This document shows, piece after piece, positions 1 to 4,912 of a stretch of DNA of 5,733 nt. Source of the stretch: an uncultured Lachnospiraceae bacterium. Its GTDB lineage: Bacteria; Bacillota; Clostridia; Lachnospirales; Lachnospiraceae. The position numbers and the translations under genes were made by a program. The stretch is from the NCBI GenBank assembly GCA_902783395.1, contig CACZRA010000391.1, positions 1 through 5,733 of the forward strand. Reading direction: 5' to 3'. The notes under the pieces were generated by a model, which saw only the letters and a list, made by a program, of their open reading frames with translations, did no database searches and was not told where the DNA came from. Numbering within the stretch: position 1 is the stretch's first letter; the number at the start of each line of letters is the position of its first letter.

Positions 1-2223
1 AAGGAGTCGGGAGTTGACGGGAACGGCATGACCTATGACAAAAAGGTTTATCCCGTGACTGTTAACGTGGCATACAATGACAGCAGATCGGCGATAGCAG
101 TAGCTGATATAGCATATCCTAAGGGAAATACGGTAACAAACAGCTATGCGGTGAACGGAAGCTTCAGCCTTACGGTCGGAAAGGAAATGACAGATGATTA
201 CTGGCCGAATGGCGCGGAGTTCAGATTCGAGGTAAGGGAAGACGGTAAAGAAATCCAGGGCAGCCCAGTGACGTTGGATTACGGGCACCGAAGTGAAACG
301 CTGCCGGCATTTAATTACACATCGGCCGGGACACACACTTATAAGGTGACCGAGCTTTACCTGAAGGATGGCAGCTGGATACCCGCATCATCAAAGGTAT
401 CGCAGAACGGCATAACATATGCAGATCCCAGGACCGTGACCGTGGAGCTTACGGATGACGAAAAGGGCGGACTGACAAAGAAGATAACTACGAGCAGCGA
501 TCCTGAATTCGTGAATGAAATATCCGGCAGCAAAGCGGCTGAATTTACGTTGACTTTTGAGAACAGCTATGATGCTGAGGGCAGCTTCACATTCGACGGC
601 ACGAAGAGCACAAATACGGGCTCTGTACCCGGCAATATGTTTGAGGTGCTTATCACGCGCACGGGCAAGGGAGATGCCGTTTCAAAGAATGCCGCTGTTG
701 CGGCAGGAGGTTCGTGGTCATTCCCGACCGGGGACGGCTTCACGAGCTTCACTCTTGCGGATGTGAAGAATGATCTGCAGCCTGTCTATCATGTGCAGGA
801 GAACGATACGGGAGTTCCGGGATTTGATTACGATACAAATGAGTATGATGTATTTGTGAAACTCTCAGATAACGGAGACGGTACGCTCAAGGTGGAAACC
901 AGGACCGGGGAGGAGAATGACCCGATCGGCTTTATTAACACAAAGTCCGGTCCCGGTCAGGCGACGGTATCCGCGAAGAAGAAGGTCGAGCGCAGGGCAT
1001 ATACGAATGACTATACGTTTACACTTACACCTGATTCTTCGAATGATCCCGGTGACAACGTCCCGGCCGCAGGAATAACGGTTAATAATAACGGAGCCGA
1101 TGTTGTCTTCCCGAGCATTACGTATGACAACGAGAAGGCAGGGATAAAGGCAGGCGAATCAAAGGAATACAAGTATACCTTGAAGGAGTCCGTCAAAGAA
1201 ACGGAGAGAAAGGCGGGGGTTGATTATTCAGATGCCGAGTATACCGTGATTGTGACGGTCACAAATAATACTGAGACTTTGCAGCTTGACACAGCGGTCG
1301 AGTACAGGGATAAGGACGGAAATCCCGTGAGCGCTGCGGATGTCGTATTTGTCAATGCTTACTCTGCAGAGGGCTCAACTACTCTGAGCGTGGGCAAGCA
1401 GCTTCTTGACGGCGGTGAAGAGTCTGCGCAGTATCCGGCCGATGGCTTCACATTTGAGCTTTATGATGATAAGGGAAGCCCGGTTGGTACGAAGACTGTC
1501 AGGAGCAAGGGACAGACAGAGACGTTTGACTTCTCATTCACCGATGACGATCTGAGGGACAGGAACGGAAACTACACGGATGATCCGGTGGTCAGGTACT
1601 TCTATCTGAAGGAGAGACCTTCGGGAATAAGTGCTGTCTCGGACGACACCGATACGGCGATCATAGAGATGACGCTTTCAAAGAGCGGCGCTGTGGAGAA
1701 TGGCAGGGAGATCATTAATGTAACCAAAGCGGTCAGGAAGACGAAGGAGCCTGTGGAAAAGGCTGAGAATATCTTTGAAAAGCTTAAGAGCCTGTTCGGC
1801 GCCGGTACTTCCGCGGATGCGGACAGGGCTGATGTCGTGTTCGTCAATACGCTTTCAAAGAGCGGCAAAGTCGTTATTTCCGGCAACAAGATCCTCAGGT
1901 ATGCGGACGGCGTGGCTGAGAGCCTCGCAAAGCATGCGGATGAGCTCAAAAACCTTAGGTTCGTCGTGACCGGGAACGGACAGACCAGTACAGGATATGT
2001 GGACGCTGACGGCAGGATCGCCTTTGATAAGGCGATAACCTTCAGCAAAACCGGCAGCTATCAGTTTACTGTCCGTGAGGAGTTTATAGACAGTGATCTG
2101 GCTTCAGGCTTTACACTTGGAGATGACCAGACCTTCACCGTGAACGTTACGGACAGCGATGAATACGGCAGGCTGGTGACGGATGAACCCGGAGATGTCG
2201 CGGCGTTTGATTTCGTCAATACG
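1..2223 (+). other. Array of Spy0128-like (pilin isopeptide linkage) domains: one partial, five complete
   Basis: Each domain begins with a Lys nine residues into a G-x7-K motif, carries a Glu in a strand such as KVTE, VQE, LKE or VRE, and ends in F-x-N-(S/T/A). The Lys/Glu/Asn candidates (numbered from the first codon) are 61/118/188, 202/267/313, 327/396/452, 466/538/616 and 630/693/740. N47 ends the partial first domain. In the Spy0128 family (Streptococcus pyogenes major pilin) such triads form spontaneous intramolecular isopeptide bonds that give mechanical and protease resistance. The assignments come from motif register by eye, not a profile search. The fourth domain is longer than the others (150 residues from Lys to Asn, against 110-127) because of an insertion described separately. 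Confidence 0.85.
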
Positions 2224-4416
2224 ATGAATAAGGATATGAAGATATCCAAGACCTTCCTCGGTGAGAATCTGCCGGACAACATTGAGGCGGTGCTTACGCT
2301 TAAGCAGAAGGTTGCTCTTGGCATCTTCAGTCAGGAGGTGGGACACTGGACATTCAAGCCGGGCTCGGCTCCCGTGACCATAAAGACACCTGATGCCGGC
2401 ACCTATGTGCTGTCTGAGACGAAGGTACCTGATGGATACGAGAAGGCGCCGGATGTCGAGATAACGGTCAATGAGGACGGAAGCTACACGGTGGACGGTG
2501 AGAGAAGGGCCCAGACGCAGGTCTATGAGATTGCAAATAAGAAGCCTGAAGAGAGCTTCGGCAGGCTCAGCATCACCAAGACCTGGAACGGCACTCTCAA
2601 GGGAGAGACGGAAAGGCCTGTGGCTACGGCGCAGATCTACCAGAGAGAAGCCGGAAGCGGTGAAGAAGGATGGGTCAGGTACGGTGAGCCTGTGAAGATC
2701 ATGCTGCAGGCGGACGGAACCTACAGGTATACCGATGACCATCTGCCTAAGCATGTATATGACCATGCGAATTACAGGTACATAGATTATGAGTACAAGG
2801 TGGATGAGATCAAGGTAGAGGGTTACACCACCACCAAGGCGCTCGGTTCCACGATATCCGGTCATGATTATGCATTCAGCTTCATCAATACTGTGGAGGA
2901 GAAGAAAATCGATATCCCGGTGAAGAAGATATGGAATGAAGCTCAGGCCAAGTCCGTGGCTGTGCATCCTGATGTCACATTCACGCTGTACGCGGACAGC
3001 GGTAAGGGTAAACAGCCCGTGAAGACGCTGAAGCTTCCTGCCGGCAGCACGACCGACACGGTGATCTTCAAGGATCTTCCTGTATACGATATCAACAACG
3101 CATACAATGTGATCGAATATTCGGTACAGGAGACCAGAGTGGACGGTTATAAAGAGCCTGACGTGAAGCAGGGCAAGGTGACCGTGAAGGCAAGCGACGG
3201 ATCGGATGTGACGCTGGACGGCTTCATAGTGACTAATACATCAATTAGAGCTGAGATCAGGAAGTATTCTTCTGAGGATACGTCGGCTGATCCTAAGAAT
3301 ATCGAAGGTGCTGAGTTCAATATCTATGAGGTTGATGCCCAGGGCGGTGAGGTCAAGGGAGGATTCCAGATGAAGGGCTTTAAGTCCGGCATGAACCTTG
3401 AGGTCGCTATCGACGGTACAAGGAAGGAAGGCAAGGTCGGCATCACGCCCGGAAGATACAAGATGGTGGAGACCAAGGCGCCTGAGGGCTATGCACTGTC
3501 GTCTGTGCCTGTATACTTCACGGTGAACGATGACGGTACGGTCACACAGGAAGGGGCTCAGTCCGGCTGGGCTAAGGATGTGATCTACTTCAAGGATGCG
3601 CCTTTGTATGGTGCCTACAATATCGTCAAGGTTGACGGCGATACGGATGCGCCTTTAAGCGGAGCAAAATTCACGCTGTATTCTGATAAACCCTATACAG
3701 CGGGAGCAAGGGCGGTATCAAGGTATATCTCAAATACGGGTGTGGTCTATAAATTCAAGGATTATGAATCCGGAAGTGACGGAAAGATCAAAATCACTGA
3801 TCTGCCGTGGGGCAACTATTACCTTGAGGAAACGAAAGCTCCGTCAGGATATGCTCTGCCTGAGAACAACGTATTTACGTTCGTTATAGACGCTACGCAT
3901 AATACGCCCGGCAGCACAGGATACCTCTTTGATCACTATATCAGGAATGACAAGACGCCTCCGCCGCCCGGAAGTTCGTCTACTACGAGCAGTACCACCA
4001 CAAGCTCTTCTACCGGGACGACGAGCAGTACGACCACAAGTACGTCAAGCTCAACGAGGACTACTACATCAAGTACCACGAGCACCACTTCCTCGGGAAC
4101 CGGCGGCAGGACTACGAGCTCGACGAGCGACAGCAGCAGATATCTGACCGGAGTCCTCGGTACGAGAGAAGGCGGCTTCGTATCAGACGTGCTCGGAGTC
4201 AGGAAGAACCCTGAAGCGGGAGTGCTCGGCGAGAGGATGTCGCCTGTGACGGGTGATGACCTTACGCTCAACTTCTGGATCATGGTGCTCTGTGCGGCAG
4301 GACTTATAGCCATGAGCTTCGTATACTCGGATGACGATGACGAAGAGGATGAAGAAGGAAAGAAGAAGTCACGGCGCAGAAGGAAACGCGCTAAGGCAAA
4401 GGCCGGAAAAGAATAA
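1..4416 (+). CDS. Large multidomain wall-anchored adhesin / pilin-like protein (5' partial)
   Basis: This is the C-terminal 1471 residues of a giant surface protein. The frame is open from base 1 and ends at TAA 4414-4416. The ATG at 28 is not the real start: it lies inside a domain strand (NGMTYDKKVY, matching NGITY in the next domain) and has no properly spaced ribosome binding site. Numbering from the first codon, residues 1-52 are the end of a Spy0128-like domain, 53-741 are five complete Spy0128-like domains, 742-1318 are five CnaB/SpaA-like domains, 1319-1379 a Pro and Ser/Thr stalk, 1385-1412 three VLGxR motifs, 1414-1418 SPVTG, about 1423-1442 a membrane helix, and the rest an acidic then basic tail. 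The only cysteine seen is in the membrane helix, as usual for isopeptide-stabilised Gram-positive stalk proteins. The likely role is adhesion or a fimbria-like stalk on the cell wall. Ligand unknown; no enzymatic domain seen. Confidence 0.96.
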   Translation, partial: KESGVDGNGMTYDKKVYPVTVNVAYNDSRSAIAVADIAYPKGNTVTNSYAVNGSFSLTVGKEMTDDYWPNGAEFRFEVREDGKEIQGSPVTLDYGHRSETLPAFNYTSAGTHTYKVTELYLKDGSWIPASSKVSQNGITYADPRTVTVELTDDEKGGLTKKITTSSDPEFVNEISGSKAAEFTLTFENSYDAEGSFTFDGTKSTNTGSVPGNMFEVLITRTGKGDAVSKNAAVAAGGSWSFPTGDGFTSFTLADVKNDLQPVYHVQENDTGVPGFDYDTNEYDVFVKLSDNGDGTLKVETRTGEENDPIGFINTKSGPGQATVSAKKKVERRAYTNDYTFTLTPDSSNDPGDNVPAAGITVNNNGADVVFPSITYDNEKAGIKAGESKEYKYTLKESVKETERKAGVDYSDAEYTVIVTVTNNTETLQLDTAVEYRDKDGNPVSAADVVFVNAYSAEGSTTLSVGKQLLDGGEESAQYPADGFTFELYDDKGSPVGTKTVRSKGQTETFDFSFTDDDLRDRNGNYTDDPVVRYFYLKERPSGISAVSDDTDTAIIEMTLSKSGAVENGREIINVTKAVRKTKEPVEKAENIFEKLKSLFGAGTSADADRADVVFVNTLSKSGKVVISGNKILRYADGVAESLAKHADELKNLRFVVTGNGQTSTGYVDADGRIAFDKAITFSKTGSYQFTVREEFIDSDLASGFTLGDDQTFTVNVTDSDEYGRLVTDEPGDVAAFDFVNTMNKDMKISKTFLGENLPDNIEAVLTLKQKVALGIFSQEVGHWTFKPGSAPVTIKTPDAGTYVLSETKVPDGYEKAPDVEITVNEDGSYTVDGERRAQTQVYEIANKKPEESFGRLSITKTWNGTLKGETERPVATAQIYQREAGSGEEGWVRYGEPVKIMLQADGTYRYTDDHLPKHVYDHANYRYIDYEYKVDEIKVEGYTTTKALGSTISGHDYAFSFINTVEEKKIDIPVKKIWNEAQAKSVAVHPDVTFTLYADSGKGKQPVKTLKLPAGSTTDTVIFKDLPVYDINNAYNVIEYSVQETRVDGYKEPDVKQGKVTVKASDGSDVTLDGFIVTNTSIRAEIRKYSSEDTSADPKNIEGAEFNIYEVDAQGGEVKGGFQMKGFKSGMNLEVAIDGTRKEGKVGITPGRYKMVETKAPEGYALSSVPVYFTVNDDGTVTQEGAQSGWAKDVIYFKDAPLYGAYNIVKVDGDTDAPLSGAKFTLYSDKPYTAGARAVSRYISNTGVVYKFKDYESGSDGKIKITDLPWGNYYLEETKAPSGYALPENNVFTFVIDATHNTPGSTGYLFDHYIRNDKTPPPPGSSSTTSSTTTSSSTGTTSSTTTSTSSSTRTTTSSTTSTTSSGTGGRTTSSTSDSSRYLTGVLGTREGGFVSDVLGVRKNPEAGVLGERMSPVTGDDLTLNFWIMVLCAAGLIAMSFVYSDDDDEEDEEGKKKSRRRRKRAKAKAGKE
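1672..1866 (+). repeat. Exact 18-nt direct repeats bracketing a helical insertion in the fourth Spy0128-like domain
   Basis: ACGCTTTCAAAGAGCGGC occurs at 1672-1689 and again at 1849-1866, exactly 177 bases apart and in the same frame, encoding TLSKSG both times (residues 558-563 and 617-622). The DNA between encodes the end of the fourth Spy0128-like domain plus a segment unlike the beta strands around it. That segment is a Lys/Glu-rich amphipathic stretch near residues 579-599 (hydrophobics V585, I591, F592, L595, L598, F599), then a Gly/Ala/Asp-rich linker to residue 611. Recombination between the copies would remove 59 codons in frame, including the domain's bonding Asn616. Confidence 0.8.
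2224..3954 (+). other. Five CnaB/SpaA-like isopeptide domains
   Basis: Five shorter beta domains follow the Spy0128 array. Candidate Lys/Glu/Asn-or-Asp triads (numbered from the first codon) are 750/806/846, 860/936/963, 976/1044/1079, 1088/1157/D1199 and 1210/1277/1316. The second and third start with (T/K)(T/I)WN, typical of CnaB. The first, fourth and fifth carry E-box motifs: YVLSETKVPDGY, YKMVETKAPEGY and YYLEETKAPSGY. The last fits the YxLxETxAPxGY consensus exactly. In this family the E-box Glu catalyses the Lys-Asn/Asp bond. The fourth domain appears to use Asp (YFKDAP) where the others use Asn. Domains of this type usually act as stalk spacers on the wall-proximal side of clostridial and streptococcal adhesins. 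Confidence 0.87.
3955..4137 (+). repeat. Pro then Ser/Thr-rich wall-spanning linker
   Basis: Residues 1319-1379 begin with TPPPPG and continue as a low-complexity tract in which 48 of residues 1325-1379 are Ser or Thr; the rest are Gly, Arg or Asp. Such tracts next to a sorting signal usually cross the peptidoglycan and are often glycosylated; that is inference here. At DNA level two 20-base units at 3985-4004 and 4021-4040 differ at one base and are offset by 36 bases, suggesting growth by duplication. The tract is prone to length variation and misassembly. Confidence 0.9.
4153..4236 (+). repeat. Three VLGxR motifs between linker and sorting signal
   Basis: VLGTR (4153-4167), VLGVR (4189-4203) and VLGER (4222-4236) are spaced 12 and 11 codons apart, separated by short Gly/Asp/Glu-containing stretches. 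They sit just outside the SPVTG motif, where no folded domain is expected. I believe similar VLG-x-R runs precede the anchor in other clostridial surface proteins, but I cannot verify this here and know of no assigned function. Confidence 0.75.
4240..4413 (+). other. Cell-wall sorting signal: SPVTG, membrane helix, charged tail
   Basis: SPVTG (residues 1414-1418, followed by two Asp) is followed by a hydrophobic stretch at about 1423-1442 (nt 4267-4326) and a positively charged C-terminus. This is the order of a sortase substrate, with Ser in place of Leu of LPXTG. Clostridioides difficile sortase B is known to use (S/P)PXTG, so a related sortase is a reasonable candidate. The tail is longer than usual: SDDDDEEDEEG, then a run dominated by Lys and Arg (KKKSRRRRKR and beyond). 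Normal sorting signals end in only a few basic residues. No sortase gene lies in the window. Confidence 0.85.
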
Positions 4417-4424
4417 TGAGTAAC

Positions 4425-4458
4425 GGAGGAGCGGGGATTCCCCGCTCCTCTTGCGTTT
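4425..4458 (+). terminator. Intrinsic terminator of the adhesin gene
   Basis: An 11-bp perfect GC-rich stem (GAGGAGCGGGG at 4426-4436, CCCCGCTCCTC at 4440-4450) closes a 3-base ATT loop. A possible G-T pair extends it (4425 with 4451), and an interrupted T-rich stretch TTGCGTTT follows. The stem begins nine bases after the TAA stop, so it should end transcription of the upstream gene. The U-tract is short and broken, but the stem is strong. On the other strand no T-run follows, so it is probably one-directional. Confidence 0.85.
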
Positions 4459-4480
4459 AAAAAAGTACATTGTCTGCGGC

Positions 4481-4570
4481 TGGTCATAATGCTGTGATCC
4501 CCTTCCGGTAAGGGATGATTACAATATAGATGTATATTCTTTTGCTCTGACCACAATATCGTGTGGTTTT
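4481..4570 (+). ncRNA. Possible structured RNA element with alternative stems
   Basis: A 12-bp hairpin (TGTGATC then CCCTT at 4493-4504, loop CCGGT, AAGGG at 4510-4514, two-base AT bulge, GATTACA at 4517-4523, one G-T pair) is followed by a weak AT hairpin (4524-4537). Both are enclosed by TGGTCA (4481-4486) pairing with TGACCA (4548-4553). The right half of that closing stem also lies in a second hairpin, ACCACA (4550-4555) with TGTGGT (4562-4567), which is followed by TTT. The two folds cannot form together, as in switch-like leaders. The short stems could be chance, and no promoter upstream is identified. Confidence 0.3.
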
Positions 4571-4627
4571 CATAACATATTTACATAAGTAAAACTGCAT
4601 AAAAATTTACGAAAACTTCTTAACAGT

Positions 4628-4675
4628 TTCGTCAAAGTGCCTAATTAAACGTTTGAAAATTAGCATTTTGGCGAA
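4628..4675. repeat. 18-bp imperfect inverted repeat / hairpin
   Basis: The arm at 4628-4646 pairs with the arm at 4658-4675 through 18 base pairs, two of them G-T (32 with 71, 37 with 66 in the 4600s), with one bulged C (4640 or 4641). The 11-base loop AAACGTTTGAA contains the palindrome AAACGTTT (4647-4654). No T-run follows on either strand, so it is not an ordinary intrinsic terminator. The left arm's TTCG also belongs to a competing small hairpin (CGAAAACT at 4610-4617 with AGTTTCG at 4625-4631). It could be a regulatory RNA fold, a protein-binding dyad or a small palindromic repeat; the sequence does not decide. Confidence 0.6.
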
Positions 4676-4694
4676 TTGAAGCGAAAAACTCTCT

Positions 4695-4739
4695 ATGTTA
4701 ACATGAGAATGAGTCATATTGTATTTTTTTGTATACAAT
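4695..4739. promoter_or_regulatory. Two palindromes overlapping the promoter candidate (possible operators)
   Basis: ATGTTAACAT (4695-4704) and TTGTATACAA (4729-4738) are each perfect 10-bp palindromes, with centres 34 bases apart. The second also lies in a wider inverted repeat, ATTGTAT (4718-4724) with ATACAAT (4733-4739) across eight bases. The first covers the candidate -35 and the second the rival -10. This is where a dimeric repressor or activator would bind, but no regulator is visible and AT-rich DNA yields short palindromes easily. Confidence 0.35.
4698..4739 (+). promoter_or_regulatory. Weak sigma-A promoter candidate for the second gene
   Basis: TTAACA (4698-4703, five of six to TTGACA) is followed after 18 bases by TATTTT (4722-4727, four of six). 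A rival -10 is TACAAT (4734-4739, five of six), but its -35 at 17-base spacing (GAGTCA) is poor. Either would give a leader of roughly 45-60 bases before the start codon. Placement is favoured by the upstream terminator, which makes readthrough unlikely. Which set is used, or whether another sigma factor acts, cannot be told. Confidence 0.35.
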
Positions 4740-4780
4740 CTGACCCGCGATAATTGATTTTCTGTTGTGGTTTATTTGGA

Positions 4781-4787
4781 GAGGTGA
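4781..4787 (+). promoter_or_regulatory. Ribosome binding site of the second gene
   Basis: GAGGTGA matches seven bases of the anti-Shine-Dalgarno complement, with another GGAG just upstream (4778-4781). Five bases separate it from the ATG at 4793. This fixes the start codon and supports a well translated gene. Confidence 0.88.
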
Positions 4788-4792
4788 AAACT

Positions 4793-4912
4793 ATGAAGAG
4801 ATCGAGCAAAAAACTGATTGTAGCGGTATTGCTGGTCACAATGCTGTCGCAGACATTGTATTCGGCAGCGGCCAGTGTCTTCGGATTACGGACGCAGTCA
4901 TACGCATATGCG
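4793..4912 (+). other. Signal peptide of the second surface protein
   Basis: The first 40 codons give a basic n-region with five Lys/Arg in residues 2-7, an uninterrupted hydrophobic core from L8 to about L18, and a polar, Ala-rich c-region ending AYA before DD. This is a longer than average Sec signal of the kind common on Gram-positive wall proteins. An alternative cleavage in the YSAAAS stretch (residues 23-28) is possible. Confidence 0.85.

Larger units (their letters stand above)
4417..4792. other. Intergenic region of 376 bases rich in dyad symmetry
   Basis: No credible gene is seen on either strand here; reverse-strand open frames are shadows extending from the flanking genes. After the terminator the sequence becomes markedly AT-rich. 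It holds a hairpin at 4493-4523, a small hairpin at 4550-4567 that overlaps a possible long-range stem, an 18-bp imperfect hairpin at 4628-4675, palindromes at 4695-4704 and 4729-4738, and a ribosome binding site at 4781-4787. CGAAAACT (4610-4617) recurs as CGAAAAACT at 4682-4690, on either side of the large hairpin. No tRNA, or riboswitch class that I know, is recognisable. Confidence 0.8.

Noticed and set aside
28..30. ATG as the start of the large gene
   Set aside because: The frame is open from base 1, the preceding codons fit the same domain, and AAGGAG at 1-6 is 21 bases upstream, too far for a Shine-Dalgarno. The gene is truncated by the window edge.
112..129. AYPKGN as a pilin motif (YPKN-like) lysine
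   Set aside because: A pilin polymerisation motif normally lies near the N-terminal end of the backbone subunit in a specific context; here it is in the last loop of a Spy0128-like domain and lacks the Asn next to Lys, so it is probably fortuitous.
1602..2048. 148-codon open frame on the minus strand
   Set aside because: Antisense shadow of two Spy0128-like domains; no start signal or family resemblance.
2104..2967. 287-codon open frame on the minus strand
   Set aside because: It lies entirely antisense to the well supported adhesin frame, has no ribosome binding site or recognisable domain, and its composition fits a shadow of the plus-strand codons.
3936..4556. 206-codon open frame on the minus strand crossing the terminator
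   Set aside because: Its low-complexity Val/Leu-rich end is the antisense of the Ser/Thr linker and its Ser run the antisense of the Asp/Glu tail. It also passes through the terminator hairpin.
4481..4570. Known purine, TPP or cyclic-di-GMP riboswitch
   Set aside because: The branched outline prompted the check, but the conserved core sequences of these classes as I know them are absent.
4580..4603. TTTACA ... CATAAA as a promoter
   Set aside because: The spacing between the hexamers is 12 bases, too short, and no acceptable -10 occurs at 16-18 bases.
4610..4690. Small transposon (MITE) bounded by CGAAAACT / CGAAAAACT copies
   Set aside because: The flanking copies are not immediately next to the inverted repeat and differ by one A, so they do not look like target-site duplications.
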